Assembly (NCBI GenBank): GCA_036435485.1
Contig: JAZHRN010000139.1
Coordinates: forward strand, 4,278,001-4,342,000
Source of the DNA: Saposhnikovia divaricata
Taxonomy: Eukaryota; Streptophyta; Magnoliopsida; Apiales; Apiaceae
Reading direction: 5' to 3'
DNA length: 64,000 nucleotides
Shown here: positions 24,101-36,770 of the stretch, one piece after another
Layout of the letters: the number at the start of each line of letters is the position of its first letter
Numbering within the stretch: the stretch's first letter is position 1
Program-made: the position numbers and the translations under genes
The notes under the pieces: model-generated
Told to the model about the DNA's origin: nothing
Database searches by the model: none
The model's input: only the letters and a program-made list of their open reading frames with translations

Positions 24101-27100
24101 TTTCCAATAATCCATAGGAAAAAAATATGTAAAAATATCCATAAAATGGTCCGACTCGATTTTTAACAATATCCCGTGTACTAACCCCTTTGAGGATTAT
24201 CCGAAAACCGAGTTTTAGTCATTTCAGCCCCGATTCAGGTCCGAATGGCACCAAATAAAATTCATTGAATTCCAATAACCCATAAGAACAAAATGTGTAA
24301 AAATATCGACAAAATTGTCCGACTTGATTTTTAAAAATATCCCGTGTACTAACCCCTTTGAGAAGTTTCCGAAAACCGAGTTTCGATCATATCAGCTCCG
24401 ATTCCGGTCCGAACTGCGTTAAATAAAATTTCGTTGAATTCCATTAACCCATAGGAACAAAATATGTAAAAATATCCATAAAATGGTCCGACTCGATTTT
24501 TAACTATATCCCGTGTACTAACCCCTTTGAGGATTATCCGAAAACCGAGTTTCAGTCATTTCAGCCCCGATTCAGGTCCGAATGTCGCCAAATAAAATTT
24601 CATTGAATTCCAATATCCCATAGGAACAAAAATTGTAAAAATATCCACAAAATGTTCCGACTTTATTTTTAACAATATCCCGTGTACTAACCCCTTTGAG
24701 AAGTTTTCGAAAACCGAGTTTCGATCATATCAGCTCCGATTCCGGTCCGAACTGCGTTAAATAAAATTTCGTTGAATTCCAATAACCCATAGGAACAAAA
24801 TATGTAAAAATATTCATAAAACGGTCCGACTCGATTTTTAACAATATCCCGTGTACTAACCCCTTTGAGAAGTTTCCGAAAACCGAGTTTCGATCATATC
24901 AGCTCCGATTCCGGTCCGAACTGCGTTAAATAAAATTTCGTTGAATTCCAATAACCCATAGGAAAAAAATATGTAAAAATATCCATAAAATGGTCCGACT
25001 CGATTTTTAACAATATCCCGTGTACTAACCCCTTTGAGGATTATCCGAAAACCGAGTTTCAGTCATTTAAGCCCCGATTCAGGTCCGAATGGCACCAAAT
25101 AAATTTCATTGAATTCCAATAACCCATAGGAACAAAATGTGTAAAAATTTCCACAAAATGGTCCGACTTGATTTTTAACAATATCCCGTGTACTAACCCC
25201 TTTGAGAAGTTTCCGAAAACCGAGTTTCGATCATATCAGCTCGGATTCCGGTCCGAACTGCGTTAAATAAAATTTCGTTGAATTCCAATAACCCATAGGA
25301 ACAAAATATGTAAAAATATCCATAAAATGGTCCGACTCGATTTTTAACAATATCCCATGTACTAACCCCTTTGAGGATTATCCGAAAACCGAGTTTCAGT
25401 CATTTCAGCCCTGATTCAGGTCCGAATGGCACCAAATAAATTTCATTGAATTCCAATAACCCATAAGAACAAAATGTGTAAAAATATCGACAAAATTGTC
25501 CGACTTGATTTTTAAAAATATCCCGTGTACTAACCCCTTTGAGAAGTTTCCGAAAACCGAGTTTCGATCATATCAGCTCCGATTCTGGTCCGAACTGCGT
25601 TAAATAAAATTTCGTTGAATTCCAATAACCCATAGGAACAAAATATGTAAAAATATCCATAAAATGGTCCGACTCGATTTTTAACTATATCCCGTGTACT
25701 AACCCCTTTGAGGATTATCCGAAAACCGAGTTTCAGTCATTTCAGCCCCGATTCAGGTCCGAATGGCGCCAAATAAAATTTCATTGAATTCCAATATCCC
25801 ATAGGAACAAAATTTGTAAAAATATCCATAAAATGTTCCGACTTTATTTTTAACAATATCCCGTGTACTAACCCCTTTGAGAAGTTTCCGAAAACCGAGT
25901 TTCGATCATATCAGCTCCGATTACGTTCCGAACTCTGTTAAATAAAATTTTGTTGAATTCCAATAACCCATAGGAACAAAATATGTAAAAATATCCATAA
26001 AATGGTCCGACTCGATTTTTAACTATATCCCGTGTACTAACCCCTTTGAGGATTATCCGAAAACCGAGTTTCAGTCATTTCAGCCCCGATTCAGGTCCGA
26101 ATGGCGCCAAATAAAATTTCATTGAATTCCAATATCCCATAGGAACAAAATTTGTAAAAATATCCATAAAATGTTCCGACTTTATTTTTAACAATATCCC
26201 GTGTACTAACCCCTTTGAGAAGTTTCCGAAAACCGAGTTTCGATCATATCAGCTCCAATTCCGGTCCGAACTTCGTTAAATAAAATTGCGTTGAATTCCA
26301 ATAACCCATTGGAACAAAATATGTAAAAGTATCCATAAAATGGTCCGACTCAATTTTTAACAATATCCCGTGTACTAACCCCTTTTAGGATTATCCGAAA
26401 ACCGAGTTTCAGTCATTTCAGCCCCGATTCAGGTCCGACTGGCACCAAATAAATTTCATTGAATTCCAATAACCCATAGGAACAAAATGTGTAAAAATAT
26501 CCACAAAATGGTCCGACTTGATTTTTAACAATATCCCGTGTACTAACCCCATTGAGAAGTTTTCGAAAACCGAGTTTCGATCATATCAGCTCGGATTCCG
26601 GTCCGAACTGCGTTAAATAAAATTTCGTTGAATTCCAATAACCCATAGGAACAAAATATGTAAAAATATCCATAAAATGGTCCGACTCGATTTTTAACAA
26701 TATCCCGTGTACTAACCCCTTTGAGGATTATCCGAAAATCGAGTTTCAGTCATTTCAGCCCCGATTCAGGTCCGACTGGCACCAAATAAATTTCATTGAA
26801 TTCCAATAACCCATAGGAACAAAATGTGTAAAAATATCCACAAAATGGTCCGACTTGATTTTTAACAATATCCCGTGTACTAACCCCTTTGAGAAGTTTC
26901 CGAAAACCGAGTTTCGATCATATCAGCTCGGATTCCGGTCCGAACTGCGTTAAATAAAATTTCGTTGAATTCCAATAACCCATAGGAACAAAATATGTAA
27001 AAATATTCACAAAATGGTCCGACTCGATTTTTAACAATATCCCGTGTACTAACCCCTTTGAGAATTATCCGAAAACCGAGTTTCAGTCATTTCAGCCCTG

Positions 27101-27215
27101 ATTCAGGTCCGAATGGCACCAAATAAATTTCATTGAATTCCAATAACCCATAAGAACAAAATGTGTAAAAATATCGACAAAATTGTCCGACTTGATTTTT
27201 AAAAATATCCCGTGT
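21108..27215 (+). repeat. Long higher-order unit (period 6,578 bp), second copy
   Basis: This segment is nearly identical to 14530-20637. The only differences I found by eye were the missing C at 15350/15351 in the first copy, GGAAAAAAATATG near 24118 against GGAACAAAATATG, and CCCATTGGAAC near 26308 against CCCATAGGAAC. It ends in the monomer at 27160, where a 1c start passes into the 1c-like monomer of the 8-monomer array (GTGTATTAACC). Confidence 0.88.
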
Positions 27216-30200
27216 ATTAACCCCTTTGAGAAGTTTCCGAAAACCGAGTTTCGATCATATCAGCTCCGATTCCGGTCCGAACTGCGTTAAATAAAATTTC
27301 GGTTAATTCCAATAACCCATAGGAACAAAATATGTAAAAATATCCATAAAATGGTCCGACTCGATTTTTAACTATATCCCGTGTACTAACCCCTTTGAGG
27401 ATTATCCGAAAACCGAGTTTCAGTCATTTCAGCCCCGATTCAGGTCCGAATGGCACCAAATAAATTTCATTGAATTCCAATAACCCATAGGAACAAAATG
27501 TGTAAAAATATCCACAAAATGGTCTGACTTGATTTTTAACAATATCCCGTGTACTAACCCCTTTGAGAAGTTTCCCAAAACCGAGTTTCGATCATATCAG
27601 CTCGGATTCCGGTCCGAACTGCGTTAAATAAAATTTCGTTGAATTCCAATACCCCATAGGAACAAAATATGTAAAAATATTCACAAAATGGTCCGACTCG
27701 ATTTTTAACAATATCCCGTGTACTAACCCGTTTGAGAATTTTTCGAAAACCGAGTTTCGATCATATCAGCTCCGATTTCGGTCCGAACTGCGTTAAAAAA
27801 ATTTCGTTGAATTCAAATAACCCATAGGAACAAAATATGTAAAAATATCCATAAAATGGTCCAACTCGATTTTTAACAATATCCCGTGTACTAACCCTTT
27901 AGAGGATTATCCGAAAACCGAGTTTCAGTCATTTCAGCCCCGATTCAGGTCCGAATGGCACCAAATAAATTTCATTGAATTCCAATAACCCATAAGAACA
28001 AAATGTGTAAAAATATCGACAAAATTGTCCGACTTGATTTTTAAAAATATCCCGTGTACTAACCCCTTTGAGAAGTTTCCGAAAACCGAGTTTCGATCAT
28101 ATCAGCTCCGATTCCGGTCCGAACTGCGTTAAATAAAATTTCGTTGAATTCCAATAACCCATAGGAACAAAATATGTAAAAATATTCATAAAACGGTCCG
28201 ACTCGATTTTTAACAATATCCCGTGTACTAACCCCTTTGAGGAGTTTCCGAAAACCGAGTTTCGATCATATCAGCTCCGATTCCGGTCCGAACTGCGTTA
28301 AATAAAATTTCGTTGAATTCCAATAACCCATAGGAACAAAATATGTAAAAATATTCATAAAACGGTCCGACTCGATTTTTAACAATATCCCGTGTACTAA
28401 CCCCTTTGAGGATTATCCGAAAACCGAGTTTCAGTCATTTCAGCCCCGATTCAGGTCCGAATGGCACCAAATAAATTTCATTGAATTCCAATAACCCATA
28501 GGAACAAAATGTGTAAAAATATCCACAAAATGGTCCGACTTGATTTTTAAAAATATCCCGTGTATTAACCCCTTTGAGAAGTTTCCGAAAACCGAGTTTC
28601 GATCATATCAGCTCCGATTCCGGTCCGAACTGCGTTAAATAAAATTTCGGTTAATTCCAATAACCCATAGGAACAAAATATGTAAAAATATCCATAAAAT
28701 GGTCCGACTCGATTTTTAACTATATCCCGTGTACTAACCCCTTTGAGGATTATCCGAAAACCGAGTTTCAGTCATTTCAGCCCCGATTCAGGTCCGAATG
28801 GCACCAAATAAATTTCATTGAATTCCAATAACCCATAGGAACAAAATGTGTAAAAATATCCACAAAATGGTCTGACTTGATTTTTAACAATATCCCGTGT
28901 ACTAACCCCTTTGAGAAGTTTCCCAAAACCGAGTTTCGATCATATCAGCTCGGATTCCGGTCCGAACTGCGTTAAATAAAATTTCGTTGAATTCCAATAC
29001 CCCATAGGAACAAAATATGTAAAAATATTCACAAAATGGTCCGACTCGATTTTTAACAATATCCCGTGTACTAACCCGTTTGAGAATTTTTCGAAAACCG
29101 AGTTTCGATCATATCAGCTCCGATTTCGGTCCGAACTGCGTTAAAAAAATTTCGTTGAATTCCAATAACCCATAGGAACAAAATATGTAAAAATATCCAT
29201 AAAATGGTCCAACTCGATTTTTAACAATATCCCGTGTACTAACCCTTTAGAGGATTATCCGAAAACCGAGTTTCAGTCATTTCAGCCCCGATTCAGGTCC
29301 GAATGGCACCAAATAAATTTCATTGAATTCCAATAACCCATAAGAACAAAATGTGTAAAAATATCGACAAAATTGTCCGACTTGATTTTTAAAAATATCC
29401 CGTGTACTAACCCCTTTGAGAAGTTTCCGAAAACCGAGTTTCGATCATATCAGCTCCGATTCCGGTCCGAACTGCGTTAAATAAAATTTCGTTGAATTCC
29501 AATAACCCATAGGAACAAAATATGTAAAAATATTCATAAAACGGTCCGACTCGATTTTTAACAATATCCCGTGTACTAACCCCTTTGAGGAGTTTCCGAA
29601 AACCGAGTTTCGATCATATCAGCTCCGATTCCGGTCCGAACTGCGTTAAATAAAATTTCGTTGAATTCCAATAACCCATAGGAACAAAATATGTAAAAAT
29701 ATTCATAAAACGGTCCGACTCGATTTTTAACAATATCCCGTGTACTAACCCCTTTGAGGATTATCCGAAAACCGAGTTTCAGTCATTTCAGCCCCGATTC
29801 AGGTCCGAATGGCACCAAATAAATTTCATTGAATTCCAATAACCCATAGGAACAAAATGTGTAAAAATATCCACAAAATGGTCCGACTTGATTTTTAAAA
29901 ATATCCCGTGTATTAACCCCTTTGAGAAGTTTCCGAAAACCGAGTTTCGATCATATCAGCTCCGATTCCGGTCCGAACTGCGTTAAATAAAATTTCGGTT
30001 AATTCCAATAACCCATAGGAACAAAATATGTAAAAATATCCATAAAATGGTCCGACTCGATTTTTAACTATATCCCGTGTACTAACCCCTTTGAGGATTA
30101 TCCGAAAACCGAGTTTCAGTCATTTCAGCCCCGATTCAGGTCCGAATGGCACCAAATAAATTTTATTGAATTCCAATAACCCATAGGAACAAAATGTGTA

Positions 30201-32383
30201 AAAATATCCACAAAATGGTCTGACTTGATTTTTAACAATATCCCGTGTACTAACCCCTTTGAGAAGTTTCCCAAAACCGAGTTTCGATCATATCAGCTCG
30301 GATTCCGGTCCGAACTGCGTTAAATAAAATTTCGTTGAATTCCAATACCCCATAGGAACAAAATATGTAAAAATATTCACAAAATGGTCCGACTCGATTT
30401 TTAACAATATCCCGTGTACTAACCCGTTTGAGAATTTTTCGAAAACCGAGTTTCGATCATATCAGCTCCGATTTCGGTCCGAACTGCGTTAAAAAAATTT
30501 CGTTGAATTCCAATAACCCATAGGAACAAAATATGTAAAAATATCCATAAAATGGTCCAACTCGATTTTTAACAATATCCCGTGTACTAACCCTTTAGAG
30601 GATTATCCGAAAACCGAGTTTCAGTCATTTCAGCCCCGATTCAGGTCCGAATGGCACCAAATAAATTTCATTGAATTCCAATAACCCATAAGAACAAAAT
30701 GTGTAAAAATATCGACAAAATTGTCCGACTTGATTTTTAAAAATATCCCGTGTACTAACCCCTTTGAGAAGTTTCCGAAAACCGAGTTTCGATCATATCA
30801 CCTCCGATTCCGGTCCGAACGGCGTTAAATAAAATTTCGTTGAATTCCAATAACCCATAGGAACAAAATATGTAAAAATATTCATAAAACGGTCCGACTC
30901 GATTTTTAACAATATCCCGTGTACTAACCCCTTTGAGGAGTTTCCGAAAACCGAGTTTCGATCATATCAGCTCCGATTCCGGTCCGAACTGCGTTAAATA
31001 AAATTTCGTTGAATTCCAATAACCCATAGGAACAAAATATGTAAAAATATTCATAAAACGGTCCGACTCGATTTTTAACAATATCCCGTGTACTAACCCC
31101 TTTGAGGATTATCCGAAAACCGAGTTTCAGTCATTTCAGCCCCGATTCAGGTCCGAATGGCACCAAATAAATTTCATTGAATTCCAATAACCCATAGGAA
31201 CAAAATGTGTAAAAATATCCACAAAATGGTCCGACTTGATTTTTAAAAATATCCCGTGTATTAACCCCTTTGAGAAGTTTCCGAAAACCGAGTTTCGATC
31301 ATATCAGCTCCGATTCCGGTCCGAACTGCGTTAAATAAAATTTCGGTTAATTCCAATAACCCATAGGAACAAAATATGTAAAAATATCCATAAAATGGTC
31401 CGACTCGATTTTTAACTATATCCCGTGTACTAACCCCTTTGAGGATTATCCGAAAACCGAGTTTCAGTCATTTCAGCCCCGATTCAGGTCTGAATGGCAC
31501 CAAATAAATTTCATTGAATTCCAATAACCCATAGGAACAAAATGTGTAAAAATATCCACAAAATGGTCTGACTTGATTTTTAACAATATCCCGTGTACTA
31601 ACCCCTTTGAGAAGTTTCCCAAAACCGAGTTTCGATCATATCAGCTCGGATTCCGGTCCGAACTGCGTTAAATAAAATTTCGTTGAATTCCAATACCCCA
31701 TAGGAACAAAATATGTAAAAATATTCACAAAATGGTCCGACTCGATTTTTAACAATATCCCGTGTACTAACCCGTTTGAGAATTTTTCGAAAACCGAGTT
31801 TCGATCATATCAGCTCCGATTTCGGTCCGAACTGCGTTAAAAAAAGTTCGTTGAATTCCAATAACCCATAGGAACAAAATATGTAAAAATATCCATAAAA
31901 TGGTCCAACTCGATTTTTAACAATATCCCGTGTACTAACCCTTTAGAGGATTATCCGAAAACCGAGTTTCAGTCATTTCAGCCCCGATTCAGGTCCGAAT
32001 GGCACCAAATAAATTTCATTGAATTCCAATAACCCATAAGAACAAAATGTGTAAAAATATCGACAAAATTGTCCGACTTGATTTTTAAAAATATCCCGTG
32101 TACTAACCCCTTTGAGAAGTTTCCGAAAACCGAGTTTCGATCATATCAGCTCCGATTCCGGTCCGAACTGCGTTAAATAAAATTTCGTTGAATTCCAATA
32201 ACCCATAGGAACAAAATATGTAAAAATATTCATAAAACGGTCCGACTCGATTTTTAACAATATCCCGTGTACTAACCCCCTTGAGGAGTTTCCGAAAACC
32301 GAGTTTCGATCATATCAGCTCCGATTCCGGTCCGAACTGCGTTAAATAAAATTTCGTTGAATTCCAATAACCCATAGGAACAA
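27160..32383 (+). repeat. 8-monomer higher-order repeat array (1,348 bp period)
   Basis: Full copies lie at 27666-29013, 29014-30361 and 30362-31709. A three-monomer partial copy precedes them (27160-27665) and a four-monomer partial copy follows (31710-32383). The marker TTTCGGTTAATTCC recurs at exactly 1,348 bp (GGTTAAT at 27301, 28649, 29997, 31345). The first monomer at 27160 starts as ordinary 1c (ATATCGACAAAATTG) and ends as the GTGTATTAACC form, so the left edge is an exchange product. Private changes include GAATTCAAATAACC (near 27810) and AATTTTATTG (near 30160). Confidence 0.93.
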
Positions 32384-34577
32384 AATATGTAAAAATATTC
32401 ACAAAATGGTCCGACTCGATTTTTAACAATATCCCGTGTACTAACCCCTTTGAGAATTTTTCGAAAACCGAGTTTCGATCATATCAGCTCCGATTTCGGT
32501 CCGAACTGCGTTAAATAAAATTTCGTTGAATTCCAATAACCCATAGGAAAAAAATATGTAAAAATATCCATAAAATGGTCCGACTCGATTTTTAACAATA
32601 TCCCGTGTACTAACCCCTTTGAGGATTATCCGAAAACCGAGTTTCAGTAATTTCAGCCCCGATTCAGGTCCGAATGGCACCAAATAAATTTCATTGAATT
32701 CCAATAACCCATAGGAACAAAATGTGTAAAAATATCCACAAAATGGTCCGACTTGATTTTTAACAATATCCCGTGTACTAACCCCTTTGAGAAGTTTGCG
32801 AAAACCGAGTTTCGATCATATCAGCTCGGATTCCGGTCCGAACGGCGTTAAATAAAATTTCGTTGAATTCCAATAACCCATAGGAACAAAATATGTAAAA
32901 ATATTCACAAAATGGTCCGACTCGATTTTTAACAATATCCCGTGTACTAACCCCTTTGAGAATTTTTCGAAAACCGAGTTTCGATCATATCAGCTCCGAT
33001 TTCGGTCCGAACTGCGTTAAATAAAATTTCGTTGAATTCCAATAACCCATAGGAACAAAATATGTAAAAATATCCATAAAATGGTCCGACTCGATTTTTA
33101 ACAATATCCCGTGTACTAACCCCTTTGAGGATTATCCGAAAACCGAGTTTCAGTCATTTCAGCCCCGATTCAGGTCCGAATGGCGCCAAATAAAATTTCA
33201 TTGAATTCCAATATCCCATAGGAACAAAATTTGTAAAAATATCCACAAAATGTTCCGACTTTATTTTTAACAATATCCCGTGTACTAACCCCTTTGAGAA
33301 GTTTTCGAAAACCGAGTTTCGATCATATCAGCTCCGATTCCGGTCCGAACTGCGTTAAATAAAATTTCGTTGAATTCCAATAACCCATAGGAACAAAATA
33401 TGTAAAAATATTCATAAAACGGTCCGACTCGATTTTTAACAATATCCCGTGTACTAACCCCTTTGAGAAGTTTCCGAAAACCGAGTTTCGATCATATCAG
33501 CTCCGATTTCGGTCCGAACTGCGTTAAATAAAATTTCGTTGAATTCCAATAACCCATAGGAACAAAATATGTAAAAATATCCATAAAATGGTCCGACTCG
33601 ATTTTTAACAACATCCCGTGTACTAACCCCTTTGAGGATTATCCGAAAACCGAGTTTCAGTCATTTCAGCCCCGATTCAGGTCCGAATGGCACCAAATAA
33701 ATTTCATTGAATTCCAATAACCCATAGGAACAAAATGTGTAAAAATATCCACAAAATGGTCCAACTTGATTTTTAACAATATCCCGTGTACTAACCCCTT
33801 TGAGAAGTTTTCAAAAACCGAGTTTCGATCATATCAGCTCGGATTCTGGTCCGAACTGCGTTAAATAAAATTTCGTTGAATTCCAATAACCCATAGGAAC
33901 AAAATATGTAAAAATATCCATAAAATGGTCCGACTCGATTTTTAACAATATCCCGTGTACTAACCCCTTTGAGGATTATCCGAAAACCGAGTTTCAGTCA
34001 TTTCAGCCCTGATTCAGGTCCGAATGGCACCAAATAAATTTCATTGAATTCCAATAACCCATAAGAACAAAATGTGTAAAAATATCGACAAAATTGTCCG
34101 ACTTGATTTTTAAAAATATCCCGTGTACTAACCCCTTTGAGAAGTTTCCGAAAACCGAGTTTCGATCATATCAGCTCCGATTCCGGTCCGAACTGCGTTA
34201 AATAAAATTTCGTTGAATTCCAATAACCCATAGGAACAAAATATGTAAAAATATCCATAAAATGGTCCGACTCGATTTTTAACTATATCCCGTGTACTAA
34301 CCCCTTTGAGGATTATCCGAAAACCGAGTTTCAGTCATTTCAGCCCCGATTCAGGTCCGAATGGCGCCAAATAAAATTTCATTGAATTCCAATATCCCAT
34401 AGGAACAAAATTTGTAAAAATATCCATAAAATGTTCCGACTTTATTTTTAACAATATCCCGTGTACTAACCCCTTTGAGAAGTTTCCGAAAACCGAGTTT
34501 CGATCATATCAGCTCCGATTACGTTCCGAACTCTGTTAAATAAAATTTTGTTGAATTCCAATAACCCATAGGAACAA
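32384..34577 (+). repeat. 13-monomer higher-order repeat, copy 1 of right array (2,194 bp)
   Basis: The order is as at 4385-6578, with GCCCTGATTCAGG in monomer 10. A private change, AACAACATCCCG, is present near 33612. It directly follows the 8-monomer array, with the 1d (CCCCCTTGAGGAG) at 32215-32383 as the last unit before it. Confidence 0.93.
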
Positions 34578-36770
34578 AATATGTAAAAATATTCACAAAA
34601 TGGTCCGACTCGATTTTTAACAATATCCCGTGTACTAACCCCTTTGAGAATTTTTCGAAAACCGAGTTTCGATCATATCAGCTCCGATTTCGGTCCGAAC
34701 TGCGTTAAATAAAATTTCGTTGAATTCCAATAACCCATAGGAAAAAAATATGTAAAAATATCCATAAAATGGTCCGACTCGATTTTTAACAATATCCCGT
34801 GTACTAACCCCTTTGAGGATTATCCGAAAACCGAGTTTCAGTAATTTCAGCCCCGATTCAGGTCCGAATGGCACCAAATAAATTTCATTGAATTCCAATA
34901 ACCCATAGGAACAAAATGTGTAAAAATATCCACAAAATGGTCCGACTTGATTTTTAACAATATCCCGTGTACTAACCCCTTTGAGAAGTTTGCGAAAACC
35001 GAGTTTCGATCATATCAGCTCGGATTCCGGTCCGAACGGCGTTAAATAAAATTTCGTTGAATTCCAATAACCCATAGGAACAAAATATGTAAAAATATTC
35101 ACAAAATGGTCCGACTCGATTTTTAACAATATCCCGTGTACTAACCCCTTTGAGAATTTTTCGAAAACCGAGTTTCGATCATATCAGCTCCGATTTCGGT
35201 CCGAACTGCGTTAAATAAAATTTCGTTGAATTCCAATAACCCATAGGAACAAAATATGTAAAAATATCCATAAAATGGTCCGACTCGATTTTTAACAATA
35301 TCCCGTGTACTAACCCCTTTGAGGATTATCCGAAAACCGAGTTTCAGTCATTTCAGCCCCGATTCAGGTCCGAATGGCGCCAAATAAAATTTCATTGAAT
35401 TCCAATATCCCATAGGAACAAAATTTGTAAAAATATCCACAAAATGTTCCGACTTTATTTTTAACAATATCCCGTGTACTAACCCCTTTGAGAAGTTTTC
35501 GAAAACCGAGTTTCGATCATATCAGCTCCGATTCCGGTCCGAACTGCGTTAAATAAAATTTCGTTGAATTCCAATAACCCATAGGAACAAAATATGTAAA
35601 AATATTCATAAAACGGTCCGACTCGATTTTTAACAATATCCCGTGTACTAACCCCTTTGAGAAGTTTCCGAAAACCGAGTTTCGATCATATCAGCTCCGA
35701 TTTCGGTCCGAACTGCGTTAAATAAAATTTCGTTGAATTCCAATAACCCATAGGAACAAAATATGTAAAAATATCCATAAAATGGTCCGACTCGATTTTT
35801 AACAATATCCCGTGTACTAACCCCTTTGAGGATTATCCGAAAACCGAGTTTCAGTCATTTCAGCCCCGATTCAGGTCCGAATGGCACCAAATAAATTTCA
35901 TTGAATTCCAATAACCCATAGGAACAAAATGTGTAAAAATATCCACAAAATGGTCCAACTTGATTTTTAACAATATCCCGTGTACTAACCCCTTTGAGAA
36001 GTTTTCAAAAACCGAGTTTCGATCATATCAGCTCGGATTCTGGTCCGAACTGCGTTAAATAAAATTTCGTTGAATTCCAATAACCCATAGGAACAAAATA
36101 TGTAAAAATATCCATAAAATGGTCCGACTCGATTTTTAACAATATCCCGTGTACTAACCCCTTTGAGGATTATCCGAAAACCGAGTTTCAGTCATTTCAG
36201 CCCCGATTCAGGTCCGAATGGCACCAAATAAATTTCATTGAATTCCAATAACCCATAGGAACAAAATGTGTAAAAATATCCACAAAATGGTCCAACTTGA
36301 TTTTTAACAATATCCCGTGTACTAACCCCTTTGAGAAGTTTTCAAAAACCGAGTTTCGATCATATCAGCTCGGATTCTGGTCCGAACTGCGTTAAATAAA
36401 ATTTCGTTGAATTCCAATAACCCATAGGAACAAAATATGTAAAAATATCCATAAAATGGTCCGACTCGATTTTTAACAATATCCCGTGTACTAACCCCTT
36501 TGAGGATTATCCGAAAACCGAGTTTCAGTCATTTCAGCCCTTATTCAGGTCCGAATGGCACCAAATAAATTTCATTGAATTCCAATAACCCATAAGAACA
36601 AAATGTGTAAAAATATCGACAAAATTGTCCGACTTGATTTTTAAAAATATCCCGTGTACTAACCCCTTTGAGAAGTTTCCGAAAACCGAGTTTCGATCAT
36701 ATCAGCTCCGATTCCGGTCCGAACTGCGTTAAATAAAATTTCGTTGAATTCCAATAACCCATAGGAACAA
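34578..36770 (+). repeat. 13-monomer higher-order repeat, copy 2, rearranged (2,193 bp)
   Basis: This copy repeats the 2-1b pair (GGTCCAACTTG with TTTTCAAAAACC) twice, near 35950 and 36290. It lacks the 2m and 1f that end the other copies: the 1c is followed directly by the 1a of the next copy at 36771. Two monomers were gained and two lost, so the length stays within one base of its neighbours. Monomer 10 has GCCCTTATTCAGG, as in copy 3. Confidence 0.9.
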
